Shown here: positions 23,748 through 31,443 of the stretch, piece by piece
Layout of the letters: each line of letters starts with the position of its first letter
Numbering within the stretch: position 1 is the first letter of the stretch
DNA from: a virus
Length of the DNA stretch: 64,000 nt
Virus record (IMG/VR): IMGVR_UViG_3300028571_002266
Span: 104,479-168,478 of that record
Direction: 5' to 3' (one strand)
Notes under the pieces: model-generated
Database searches by the model: none
The model's input: the letters and a program-made list of their open reading frames with translations, nothing else
What the model was told of the DNA's origin: nothing
Program-made: the position numbers and the translations under genes

Positions 23748-24415
23748 AGAAACAAGACAAAGATATATTCTTGCCTACTAAAGATATAACTTTGATTTAT
23801 TGCAGCCCTCCTGTTGGAAGCTTTGCTGTTGAAAAAGAAAAGAATAAATTGACACAATGGGATCATTGTCGTGAACAGTTTGCCACAAAATTTGATGATA
23901 AAATAGTTGGTTTTTATTTTTCACACAAGGCCGAAAAAGCAGAAGATGTTGTTGCATTTGTTCATAAGTTTGAAAACATTGTTCAAAAAAGCAAGACTTG
24001 TCCAAACCTGAAATTCTCTGATTTTGGCTTGACATCTGTTCCCCATATTTTATACATTGAACCATCAAATTTTTGGAAAGATTGTTTTTTCAAAAGATCA
24101 TTGTTTACTTTGGTATTGCGCTGTGGACAAAACTATTCAATCAAAGATGATAATTTCGATGATGCTCTTTTTGGATATCAACATAAAGAATCAAATTTAA
24201 TGATAGAGACAAAACCTGCTGTCATGAGGTTTATGTTCGGTTTCACAAAATACACAGGTATAAGTCCAGTTATTGGACAAGCAAATATAATGAAACATGG
24301 ATGGAAAGAAGAATTTCATAAGCTCGATGAAGCAGAAATAAAAAACAGACTTGTATTGCCTGATGGAGTCAAGAAATCTTCTAACATAGTCGGATCTGAA
24401 TCTATTTGGAATTAG
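23744..24415 (+). CDS. Hypothetical protein, 223 aa
   Basis: Not recognised. ATG 23744 overlaps the preceding stop as ATGA. The product is alpha/beta with DITLIYCSPPVGSFAVEKEK near the front, a long helix (HKAEKAEDVVAFVHKFENIV) and a region VMRFMFGFTKYTGISPVIGQ that might be a hairpin. It belongs to a four-gene run with the metallophosphoesterase downstream. No catalytic motif stands out. Confidence 0.5.
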   Translation: MKKQDKDIFLPTKDITLIYCSPPVGSFAVEKEKNKLTQWDHCREQFATKFDDKIVGFYFSHKAEKAEDVVAFVHKFENIVQKSKTCPNLKFSDFGLTSVPHILYIEPSNFWKDCFFKRSLFTLVLRCGQNYSIKDDNFDDALFGYQHKESNLMIETKPAVMRFMFGFTKYTGISPVIGQANIMKHGWKEEFHKLDEAEIKNRLVLPDGVKKSSNIVGSESIWN

Positions 24416-24428
24416 AGGCAATCAAAAA

Positions 24429-25199
24429 ATGTGGCACTTTATTGCAGATCCCCATTTTGGTCATTCCAACATAATTAAGTATTGCAAAAGACCATTCCTT
24501 TCAGAAGAAGAAATGAATGTTTGCGAAATGATTAATCATGGAACTATACCTCATACAGATTTCAAGGTAAGTAAGTCATCTGTTGATCTTATGGACGCAA
24601 CCATAATTCACAACATCAATGCTGTTGTCGAAAAAAATGATAATCTTGTCATCCTTGGTGACTTCACATGTAATTCTGACAAGAAAGAAATTAAGGATTA
24701 TCGTGAAAGAATTAAATGTAAGAATGTTTATTTGATTCTTGGCAATCACGATGAAAGAAAAGAATGTTCTGATTTTTTTACTGCCTGTTACGAAAATTAT
24801 CTTTTCAATATCAATGGACAAAATATTTTTACAAGTCATTATCCGGCAAGATCATGGAATAAGGCTAATCGTGGATCATGGATGCTTTACGGTCATGTTC
24901 ATAATGGTTTTTACAACGAAGATCATGGAATGCTTTCAAGATATGATGAAAAAGTTTATACAGAAGGATTTTCCTCAGTATTGAAAAGATATGGAATCAA
25001 AAATCAAAAAATTGTTGAGGATTTGCTTGCAGTCTCATCTTCGACAAAAGGCATAGATCTGACTCTTGATGTTGGAGTCGATCATATTCGTAAGAATGTT
25101 CCTTTTGGAACACCATGGAACATGAATGACATCAGAAAATATATGCAAGACAAATTGACATCTTGGTCTGCAAGAAAAGCAATGTATAAGATGCTATAA
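24429..25199 (+). CDS. Calcineurin-like metallophosphoesterase
   Basis: All family metal-binding motifs are present in 256 residues: D7-x-H9 in IADPHFGH, GD at 77-78, GNHD at 105-108, His137 in SHYPAR and GHVH at 155-158. Such enzymes cleave phosphomono- or diesters, including nucleic acids and cyclic nucleotides. The first 160 residues hold the core; the last 60 (VDHIRKNVPFGTPWNMNDI) are an extension. GAGG precedes the ATG. Phages carry similar genes; the substrate is open. Confidence 0.88.
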   Translation: MWHFIADPHFGHSNIIKYCKRPFLSEEEMNVCEMINHGTIPHTDFKVSKSSVDLMDATIIHNINAVVEKNDNLVILGDFTCNSDKKEIKDYRERIKCKNVYLILGNHDERKECSDFFTACYENYLFNINGQNIFTSHYPARSWNKANRGSWMLYGHVHNGFYNEDHGMLSRYDEKVYTEGFSSVLKRYGIKNQKIVEDLLAVSSSTKGIDLTLDVGVDHIRKNVPFGTPWNMNDIRKYMQDKLTSWSARKAMYKML

Positions 25200-25218
25200 A
25201 AATATAATTTGTTTGGAC

Positions 25219-25298
25219 TTTACATTCACATTTTTTCCATGTAGGATTCTGAGCGTGCTTCAAAAGCACAGGGTTGTTGCGATCCTGATACTCGCAAC
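25219..25298 (+). promoter_or_regulatory. Promoter with a two-hairpin leader
   Basis: TTTACA (25219-25224), 17 bases, TAGGAT (25242-25247). Transcription would start near 25254, at the base of a hairpin GTGCTT-CAA-AAGCAC (25255-25269). A second hairpin GTTGCG/CGCAAC follows (25276-25298). The leader is about 66 bases long. Confidence 0.55.
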
Positions 25299-25319
25299 TT
25301 TCTGGTAAGGAAATGCCAC

Positions 25320-25667
25320 ATGTCTAGGAACTTGATTGTTTTGGTTCTTGTCTTGGTTGTTGGTTCAAGTGTTGAAGCTGGACCTTTCGGCGTTTTTAGC
25401 CGTAAAACAAATAGTCGTCCAGCCACAACAACCAATCGTCCTATTGTCAATGCATTTTTGGGAAGCGCACAGGGAGTCGCCAACCATATGGCCTCAATAG
25501 GAAGAATAGGGCATTTTGGCGGAAACAGCGGCAAAGAAGGAGTAGGCATGGCTTCTAGTCCTCAAGCTGCTATTCGCAACTGCTGCTATTACGGCCAGTA
25601 CCCAGTTCGTGATCATGGTGTCGCACAAGGATCTAATGGCATGTGGTATGCTTGCTGCCGCTATTGA
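25320..25667 (+). CDS. Exported Cys-rich protein, 115 aa
   Basis: A signal peptide (RNLIVLVLVLVVGSSVEAG) is followed by a Ser/Thr/Arg-rich linker. The C-terminal part has AQGVANHMASIGRIGHFGG and EGVGMASSPQAAIRNCCYYG, ending GMWYACCRY. The phrase AAIRNCCYYG-x-PVRD-GVAxGxNGMWYACC is, as far as I remember, seen in small exported proteins of Planctomycetes; that recollection is not checked. The paired cysteines could form disulfides. It has its own promoter and a structured leader, and a strong terminator follows, so it is a single-gene transcript. Confidence 0.6.
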   Translation: MSRNLIVLVLVLVVGSSVEAGPFGVFSRKTNSRPATTTNRPIVNAFLGSAQGVANHMASIGRIGHFGGNSGKEGVGMASSPQAAIRNCCYYGQYPVRDHGVAQGSNGMWYACCRY

Positions 25668-25690
25668 TCTATATCAATAATAATTAATTT

Positions 25691-25725
25691 GAAACCGGAA
25701 CAGTAATTGTTCCGGTTTCTTTTTT
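25691..25725 (+). terminator. Rho-independent terminator
   Basis: GAAACCGGAACA pairs with TGTTCCGGTTTC (12 base pairs, 5-base loop), followed by TTTTTT. It ends the Cys-rich protein transcript. Confidence 0.9.
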
Positions 25726-25763
25726 CTCCCACTATATTATCATGTTGGTCAAAGGGAGAAAAA

Positions 25764-26573
25764 ATGGAACCTAGATTTTTTGTTAATCAGAGAGTTGTAT
25801 TTCAAAACCAGAATGCTGTTATTCTATCTCACATTGCAAATTCTGATGGTACAAATAAATATTACTGTCAAGTTGGAGAAGCTGAACTCACAATGTGGAT
25901 TCTTGAAAAGGACTTGAGCGAGGGAATTCCGAAAGGATCGCCACCTCTCAACTTCAACAGGAGAACACCTCATTTAATTATTGTCGATGATTTTTATAAA
26001 AATCCTGATGAAATTCGTGCTTTTGCTATGGAACAAGATTTTGTTGCTGATAATAGATTTTATAAGGGCAAGAGAACTAAAGAAAGATTCCTTTGGCCTT
26101 TCGTTAAAGAAGAATTTGAGCGTGTTTTAGGAAGACCAATTGTCGATTGGCTCAATCAGCCTGCCAATGGTTGCTTCCAAATAACAGGCTATAATGATCC
26201 ACTTGTCTATCACAGCGATGCTCAAAGCTATGCAGCAGCAATTTACTTGACTCCATTTGCGCCACCATCTGCTGGCACAAGCTTCTGGAGAGACAATAAA
26301 TATCATTCTCGTCGCCCAACAAATCATCCTTTGGAATTTGATAGATTCCAAAACGATGAACAACGCAGAGCGGCTAATGAAGAAATTTATAATGACTACA
26401 ACATCCTACATCCAGATAACTGGGAATTAGTTGATAAGGTTGGAGCCATTTATAACAGATTGGCAATTTGGGACGCAAAGATGATTCACTCAGCAAGTAC
26501 CTATGAAGGACTTCAAAGTGATGTTGTTGACAAAGCAAGAATGGTTCAACTTTTCTTCTTTACTGTTAAGTAA
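25764..26573 (+). CDS. 2-oxoglutarate/Fe(II) oxygenase-like protein
   Basis: The 269-residue product has the iron triad of this superfamily: H150-x-D152 in VYHSDAQSY, His242 in KMIHSAS, and Arg259 (ARMVQLFFF) for 2-oxoglutarate. It is preceded by a lead-in common in such proteins (HLIIVDDFYKNPDEIRAFAM, residues 70-89). The N-terminal 60 residues form a separate small domain with alternating strands. ATG 25764 is preferred because GGGAG lies just before it. A TATATT is upstream and a terminator follows, so it is transcribed alone. The target may be a protein, glycan or nucleic acid. Confidence 0.75.
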   Translation: MEPRFFVNQRVVFQNQNAVILSHIANSDGTNKYYCQVGEAELTMWILEKDLSEGIPKGSPPLNFNRRTPHLIIVDDFYKNPDEIRAFAMEQDFVADNRFYKGKRTKERFLWPFVKEEFERVLGRPIVDWLNQPANGCFQITGYNDPLVYHSDAQSYAAAIYLTPFAPPSAGTSFWRDNKYHSRRPTNHPLEFDRFQNDEQRRAANEEIYNDYNILHPDNWELVDKVGAIYNRLAIWDAKMIHSASTYEGLQSDVVDKARMVQLFFFTVK

Positions 26574-26597
26574 AGCTTTTGGTAATATTTTTATATT

Positions 26598-26631
26598 AAA
26601 ATATCTCTCTTTGCGGAGAGATATTTTTTTT
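26598..26631 (+). terminator. Rho-independent terminator
   Basis: ATATCTCTC pairs with GAGAGATAT (extendable by A-T pairs), 6-base loop, then a run of eight T. It isolates the oxygenase gene from the lectin-like operon. Confidence 0.88.
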
Positions 26632-26674
26632 ATCATATATAATATAAGATAAAATTTTCCGTAGAGGAGTTTTC

Positions 26675-27388
26675 GTGGAAAATAAAGAAGAAGTCATTGC
26701 ACAAGTTGAACTAATTCATTCTGACACATTAGCAGATCAGAGCATTGGAGACACGCCAATTAAATGGGATAGTTGCATGGGCGATCCCACAGCAGTTGTA
26801 AATGCCGAATTTGATGGCGATAATTTTACTGCATATTATGATTCCATAAATAATGGTGTTTATTTAACAGAAGCCACGGCTGATACAAAAGGCTCCCTTT
26901 ATTGGGATAAAGATTTTGATTATACCAAAAACATTTATATTTCTGGTACATTTCTTGCTGGAGGAGAAGGATCAGTAGAGACTGATGGAGACGGAATAAC
27001 TGTTTTTTTTGGTGTAGATGATAGTCTAACAGTTTCAAGTGATGCAACAAATGGAATAGCTGTATTTTTTGATGAATTTAATGACGATGTTGTTAAAGTA
27101 TACAAAAATGGAGTCTTGATTGACACAACATTTTACACAAATTTGACGTTAGATGATCTTCAGTGGAGAAAATTTGAAATTATTTATGAATATGTAAGTG
27201 ATTCAAGCGCCTTTGTTCAAGTCCAAATAGATAATGTATATGTTTGTCGTGTTGATGTTGGGTCTTGGGTAGGTGACGCAGGAACATATGTCGGCGCAAG
27301 CGGTTGGTGTGGTACAGCAGATAATGAACACCTATGCAAATCATTTGATGTGAAAAGCGCAACTCCTTGGCTAAAACTAAATAGATAA
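26675..27388 (+). CDS. Lectin-like adhesin, paralogue 1
   Basis: GTG 26675 follows GAGGAG. The 237 residues form one jelly-roll-like domain: SIGDTPIKWDSCMGDPTAVV, then SLYWDKDFDYTKNIYISGTF, a Gly-rich loop, FEIIYEYVSDSSAFVQVQID, and the closing CKSFDVKSATPWLKLN. The layout recalls L-type or concanavalin A-like lectin sandwiches. Two related genes follow in tandem, so these are probably duplicated receptor-binding or fibre-tip proteins. There is no signal peptide, as expected for a virion component. The lectin assignment rests on pattern, not on a search. Confidence 0.65.
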   Translation: MENKEEVIAQVELIHSDTLADQSIGDTPIKWDSCMGDPTAVVNAEFDGDNFTAYYDSINNGVYLTEATADTKGSLYWDKDFDYTKNIYISGTFLAGGEGSVETDGDGITVFFGVDDSLTVSSDATNGIAVFFDEFNDDVVKVYKNGVLIDTTFYTNLTLDDLQWRKFEIIYEYVSDSSAFVQVQIDNVYVCRVDVGSWVGDAGTYVGASGWCGTADNEHLCKSFDVKSATPWLKLNR

Positions 27389-27407
27389 TTCGATAAAGGA
27401 ATAAATT

Positions 27408-28739
27408 ATGGAAAATAATCAAGAAGTCACTGCTCAAGGCGGCAGAATTGGTCATCGCAGTGGAAAAAGCAATCGTGATCCGCTTCTTTCTGTCAATATT
27501 GGAGCACCAAAAATATTTTGGAATGCTTGCCAAGGCGCTCCTTCGGATGCATTCTCTCAAGGAGATGCATCATACGATGATCATAATACAGGTTTAATTC
27601 TTACTCCTAATAGTGCCGACCAATCTGGTACGGTTTACTGGAATAGACCATATGATCTGACAAAAGATGTTTATATTAAAGGAACATTTCTAGCTGGACT
27701 TGGAACTGGTGGCAATAATTGTGGAATTTATTTCTGCGGCGTTTATGTTTATTTTAATGACACAGATAATTCCATATATGTAGAAACAAGTGAATTTACT
27801 AGCGAGGGTTATGTTTCTGGTGATATTCTTGGCGATGCCACTTGGCGTACTTTTGAAGTTATTTATGAATACAAGACAAGCGATGTGAGATATGTAACAG
27901 TTTTAATGAACGGAAAACATATTTGCAGAGTAGATATTGGTGGCGGATATATCACTGATGCTAATATTGGAGTATTTGCCAACACAGCAGTTTTAACCAA
28001 TATTCATTATTGCAAGTCTTTTGAAGTAAGAAGCGCAATTCCTTGGCTGACAATAAATGTACCAAAAATTCTAAAGAAAAGAGATGGAATTTACATACTC
28101 ATCAATGACACTTATGTTGACTATGTTGCTGATCCTATGGGCGGTAATGCTTATGAAGCCAATAATATTATGGCATACTTGGATGCTAACACCATCGCTT
28201 ATGAAACATTTTCAGATATATCAGAATCTGGATGGAATAGTGTGGTTTATGAAATCAGTTATGGCTATGTTGTTATTCCCGAAATTGAAAAGGCTGACAT
28301 TTTGCCAGACATGAGTGCAGGCGCTAAAAGTGCAGTAAATAATTTTGTTTCTAATGGCGGCAGACTGTTAATGTTTGCCCCTGACAATGGAGATGTGATT
28401 CCTTTCTTGAACGATATATTTAGCTTTAGTATCATCAGTGGTGGAGAGGGTGGCGTTAGTGAGCCAATAAGTCTCACAGTCGCTGGTTCTGCTCTTTTCC
28501 CAAGTGAAAGCCCTACTATTCCAAATTCAAATAATACTAGTTATTTGGAAACCTCTACTTTGCCAGCAGAGTCTGTGACAATTTACGAAGGAAGTGGTGC
28601 GAATGAATCTGTAGTGACAATGATTCCATATGGTTCTGGAAAAATATATGTCCTTGGTTGGGATTGGTATGATGCTTCTCCGCTAGGTGGCGAAGATGGT
28701 GGTTGGCTAAGTTTGCTTGAGTCTATTTTGCAATCTTGA
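27408..28739 (+). CDS. Lectin-like adhesin with ThuA/glutaminase-like C-domain, paralogue 2
   Basis: Residues 1-220 are the lectin-like domain shared with its neighbours (GTVYWNRPYDLTKDVYIKGT, FEVIYEYKTSD, CKSFEVRSAIPWLTIN). Residues 225-443 are an added alpha/beta domain: GIYILINDTYVDY, YGYVVIPEIEKADILPD, VNNFVSNGGRLLMFAPDNGD and IYVLGWDWYDA. That order of strands, with NGGRLLMF, resembles glutaminase-like (ThuA or class I amidotransferase-like) folds, which in surface proteins often bind sugars without catalysis. It lies 19 bases after paralogue 1 with AAAGGA before the ATG. Confidence 0.65.
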   Translation: MENNQEVTAQGGRIGHRSGKSNRDPLLSVNIGAPKIFWNACQGAPSDAFSQGDASYDDHNTGLILTPNSADQSGTVYWNRPYDLTKDVYIKGTFLAGLGTGGNNCGIYFCGVYVYFNDTDNSIYVETSEFTSEGYVSGDILGDATWRTFEVIYEYKTSDVRYVTVLMNGKHICRVDIGGGYITDANIGVFANTAVLTNIHYCKSFEVRSAIPWLTINVPKILKKRDGIYILINDTYVDYVADPMGGNAYEANNIMAYLDANTIAYETFSDISESGWNSVVYEISYGYVVIPEIEKADILPDMSAGAKSAVNNFVSNGGRLLMFAPDNGDVIPFLNDIFSFSIISGGEGGVSEPISLTVAGSALFPSESPTIPNSNNTSYLETSTLPAESVTIYEGSGANESVVTMIPYGSGKIYVLGWDWYDASPLGGEDGGWLSLLESILQS

Positions 28740-28747
28740 GGAGTGAA

Positions 28748-29590
28748 ATGTTAAATCTTGATGTATCAACGGATAAACTTGCAGATTTGAAAAAGCTTTT
28801 CAACGGCGCTAATGTTCATCATCGAATAGTCGGTAAAAGTTCTGACGGTTTGACTACCACTTTGAAATTCAACAAAAAAGTTGATTTTGAAAAAGCCAAA
28901 GAAATAATCGATGGCAAGGTAGTTGCTCAAGCAACTTTGATTCACGCAAGACCAGTTTCAAATGTTAGCATTGGTGATAGCACAATCAACTGGTGTGCCG
29001 ATCAGGGAGATCCATCCATTGTTGCTGGTGCAACTATATCTGACGATGCTTTTTATGACACTATAAATAATGGTGTTGTATTAACAGAAAATGTTGATGA
29101 ACAGCTTGGATATCTTTATTGGGAAAAAAATTATGATTACAATAAAAATGTCTACATAAGGGCTACAACTTATTCTGGTGAAGGGGATGGCGCAGACAAC
29201 ATTACAATTTTTATGGGATCAAGCAGTGCTGGAGGTGGCAGTAATGGCTCAATATCTGTATACATCGATGATGAAGATGATGATGTTAAGGTTTATAAAA
29301 ATGGCTCTTTAATTGAAGACGCAATCTTAACCAATCAAGAACTTGATGATGCGACTTTTAGAGTTTGGGAAGTTATTTACGAATATGCTTCTGCAACCGA
29401 ACAATATCTTCATGTTTATATGAATAATGTTAAAGTCCTAAGATACAACATGTATCTTTTTGGCGGTGTGTGGATTCCCGGTGGTAGTTATATTGGAATT
29501 TATGGCGTTACTGGTGTAGATAACAACTATCATATTTGCAGGTCATTCAAGGTAATGAGCGCAAATCCTTGGCTTGCAATCAATGGCTGA
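28748..29590 (+). CDS. Lectin-like adhesin, paralogue 3
   Basis: ATG 28748 follows AGGAG just beyond the preceding stop. An N-terminal part of about 60 residues (MLNLDVSTDKLADLKKLFNG) is unlike paralogues 1 and 2 and could be an attachment segment. Then comes the shared domain: LIHARPVSNVSIGDSTINW, GYLYWEKNYDYNKNVYIRAT, WEVIYEYASATEQYLHVYMN, CRSFKVMSANPWLAING. It is closer to paralogue 1 than to 2 (SIGD, INNGV and NKNVYI are shared). The transcript ends at the strong hairpin 25 bases downstream. Confidence 0.65.
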   Translation: MLNLDVSTDKLADLKKLFNGANVHHRIVGKSSDGLTTTLKFNKKVDFEKAKEIIDGKVVAQATLIHARPVSNVSIGDSTINWCADQGDPSIVAGATISDDAFYDTINNGVVLTENVDEQLGYLYWEKNYDYNKNVYIRATTYSGEGDGADNITIFMGSSSAGGGSNGSISVYIDDEDDDVKVYKNGSLIEDAILTNQELDDATFRVWEVIYEYASATEQYLHVYMNNVKVLRYNMYLFGGVWIPGGSYIGIYGVTGVDNNYHICRSFKVMSANPWLAING

Positions 29591-29592
29591 TT

Positions 29593-30462
29593 TTAATCGA
29601 TTTTGAATTGTTGTAATCCGCCTTCGCAAGGCGGATTTTCTTTTTTAATTCTTTCTTCTGCCATGATGCAATAATCAGGATTAAGATCTATCCCAATAAA
29701 ATTTCTTTTAAGTTTATTTGCAACTGCTCCTGTTGTCCCTGAGCCGACAAATGGGTCTAAAACAAGATCACCTTCTTTGCTTCCTGCCAGCATGCAAGTT
29801 TTGACTAGTTCTTCTGGGAACACGGCAAAGTGAGCTCCTGCGTATGGTTTTTGATTTATTTTCCAAACTGATCTTTTATTTCTTTTGTTGGCTCCTTCTG
29901 TTTTTTCTTCTTTTATGGCTTCAGAATTATAAAAATAATGTGGATTTTTAGTAAGTAAAAAAACATATTCATGGCATCTTGTAGGTCTATCTTTGACTGC
30001 TTCAGGCATTCCATTGGATTTTTCCCAAATAATATCAGCTCTGAGATACCAACCTTCTGATCTTAAAGCCATTGCTACCATCCAAGGTATGCCAACTAAA
30101 TCTTTAGCTTTGAATCCGGGAGGAACTGGTCTTGGCTTTGCTTTGACTCCACGATTAGTGGATTGTTTACTTCCAGCTTGATTTGATGGTGCTGTAGGAC
30201 AATATCCTCCTCCTCCACAAAATGTATCACCAAGATTGATCCAGATTGTTCCGTCATCACGGAGAACATCACGAACTTCTCTGAATATCTGTACCATTCT
30301 TGCGACGAACTCTTCTGGGGTCTTCTCTGTTCCGAGTTGATCTTTCTGGCCATAATCTCTTAATTGCCAGTAAGGAGGAGATGTTATGCATGTTTGTACA
30401 CTATTGCGCTCGATTTGTTTTAATCCTTCGATGCAATCTGAATTTATAATTTTTGATTCCAT
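29593..30462 (-). CDS. DNA methyltransferase, beta class (N6-adenine or N4-cytosine)
   Basis: The catalytic SPPY (28-31) comes before the AdoMet-binding DPFVGSGTTG (about 236-245), the order of beta-class amino-methyltransferases. A middle part with YLRADIIWEKSNGMPEAVKDRP and a RxxCHEYVFLLTK stretch is also typical. No restriction endonuclease is adjacent, so it is probably a solitary enzyme protecting phage DNA or altering regulation. ATG 30462 is used; there is no ribosome site. Its last 16 codons contain the terminator hairpin of the opposite-strand lectin operon, read here as NPPCEGG. Confidence 0.92.
   Translation of the reverse strand: MESKIINSDCIEGLKQIERNSVQTCITSPPYWQLRDYGQKDQLGTEKTPEEFVARMVQIFREVRDVLRDDGTIWINLGDTFCGGGGYCPTAPSNQAGSKQSTNRGVKAKPRPVPPGFKAKDLVGIPWMVAMALRSEGWYLRADIIWEKSNGMPEAVKDRPTRCHEYVFLLTKNPHYFYNSEAIKEEKTEGANKRNKRSVWKINQKPYAGAHFAVFPEELVKTCMLAGSKEGDLVLDPFVGSGTTGAVANKLKRNFIGIDLNPDYCIMAEERIKKENPPCEGGLQQFKID
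29615..29646 (+). terminator. Terminator embedded in the end of the methyltransferase gene
   Basis: AATCCGCCTT pairs with AAGGCGGATT (10 base pairs, 3-base loop), followed by a T-rich tract. It serves the plus-strand lectin operon but lies inside the coding region of the convergent methyltransferase. Confidence 0.88.
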
Positions 30463-30540
30463 CAAATATTAAAGTTACATTTATAAATATTTCAGAGCAT
30501 TCGTGCTTCGACACGCCAATGACAACCAGTTTGAGGATTC

Positions 30541-31017
30541 TTAAATTGTTTGCACTTCGGTGCTAAACAAGCTGGTCGAGGCGGTCTTTTCTTGATAGTT
30601 TCCAAGAATTGGTAATATTAAATTTGTATTGTCATTTAGACTCCAAACAACATTCATCAAATTAGATTTTTGCAATGCGATTTCGCATTTGTAACATGGT
30701 TTTGCCATTCTAAATTTTCCATGTCTATTTATTTTCATGCTTAGTATTGTTGTTTTCCTGTTATAAAACTTTTCATCAAGTTTGAGGAGAAGGTCTGCTT
30801 CAGCATGAAGGAATGGATATTTTTTCCAGTGTGCAATATTAAATTTTTGAGCTAATTTATATGCTTTCGCTGACATCATAACAGGATTGTTTTTTCCCAT
30901 TTCTATGATTCTATTTTTTCTTATTGCAAATGCATAGTGAAAACCAGAACGGCTTTTGTCTTCGTCCCAATCCTCTAACATGAGGCAAACACATTTGTGG
31001 AGAGTTGAGGATTTCAT
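30541..31017 (-). CDS. Cytidine/deoxycytidylate deaminase-fold protein
   Basis: The zinc site of nucleoside deaminases is visible in 158 residues: HAE at 71-73 (FLHAEADLLLKL) and PCYKC at 107-111. Such enzymes deaminate dCMP, cytidine or other bases; phage T4 uses dCMP deaminase to feed dTMP synthesis. Here the N-terminal half is unusual (HKCVCLMLEDWDEDKSRSGF) and the spacing between HAE and PCxxC (33 residues) is within the family range. The C-terminal tail is polar. Together with dUTPase it may serve dUMP supply, but a tRNA or DNA base-editing role cannot be excluded. Confidence 0.75.
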   Translation of the reverse strand: MKSSTLHKCVCLMLEDWDEDKSRSGFHYAFAIRKNRIIEMGKNNPVMMSAKAYKLAQKFNIAHWKKYPFLHAEADLLLKLDEKFYNRKTTILSMKINRHGKFRMAKPCYKCEIALQKSNLMNVVWSLNDNTNLILPILGNYQEKTASTSLFSTEVQTI

Positions 31018-31030
31018 GTAAAATTATAGC

Positions 31031-31076
31031 CACATTCAATTGACATGGCCAATAATTCTTTGTAAAATTGAATGTG
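31031..31076 (+). promoter_or_regulatory. tRNA promoter framed by an 11-base inverted repeat
   Basis: TTGACA (31040-31045), 17 bases, TAAAAT (31063-31068) directly upstream of tRNA-Arg. CACATTCAATT (31031-31041) and AATTGAATGTG (31066-31076) are perfect inverted copies, overlapping the -35 end and the -10/start region. This looks like an operator or a dyad able to block the promoter. Confidence 0.65.
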
Positions 31077-31078
31077 TT

Positions 31079-31152
31079 GCCCCCGTAACTCAGGTGAATA
31101 GAGTAGCGTTTTTCTAAAGCGCAAGTCGTTGGTTTGAATCCAACCGGGGGTA
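31079..31152 (+). tRNA. tRNA-Arg (anticodon UCU)
   Basis: A full cloverleaf can be drawn. The acceptor stem is GCCCCCG with CGGGGGT (first pair G-U), D stem ACTC/GAGT, anticodon stem GCGTT/AGCGC with loop TTTCTAA (anticodon TCT, reading AGA), a 5-base variable loop, T stem GTTGG/CCAAC with loop TTTGAAT, and discriminator A at 31152. CCA is not encoded. AGA is frequent in this AT-rich window (many Arg codons are AGA), so the tRNA would help if the host is GC-richer and uses AGA rarely. A dedicated promoter lies just upstream. Confidence 0.93.
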
Positions 31153-31191
31153 TTATTTTAGATCATATTACCAACCTATTCTGGTGACACG

Positions 31192-31443
31192 ATGAAAAAA
31201 GACATGGATGAAGACGATAAGATTGAAAAGATTCTTACTCCAGCAGGATCTTTTGTAATTGGCATTATTGCTGTTTTCTGTATGGCTTGTATTATGGCTT
31301 TCCCTTTTCAATATGCTTGGAATAATATTTGCGTTGAAGTTTTGACTTGTTGTAAAGAAATAAATTACTGGCAAAGCACAGGAATGATTTTTTTGATTTT
31401 CTTTACAGGAAGAATATTTAATTTCCCAATAGCTAAAGATTAG
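31192..31443 (+). CDS. Two-segment membrane protein, 83 aa
   Basis: Two hydrophobic segments are visible (SFVIGIIAVFCMACIMAFPF and TGMIFLIFFTGRIF), with an acidic N-terminus (KKDMDEDDKIEKI) and a Cys-containing loop between them (EVLTCCKEINYW). It follows the tRNA gene by 39 bases. Its last bases overlap the end of the convergent FkbM gene. Function not recognised. Confidence 0.55.
   Translation: MKKDMDEDDKIEKILTPAGSFVIGIIAVFCMACIMAFPFQYAWNNICVEVLTCCKEINYWQSTGMIFLIFFTGRIFNFPIAKD

Noticed and set aside
29612-29646. Ninth member of the GAAATCCG leader family on the minus strand
   Set aside because: It shares ATCCGCC but has no promoter in position and works as a terminator within the methyltransferase end.
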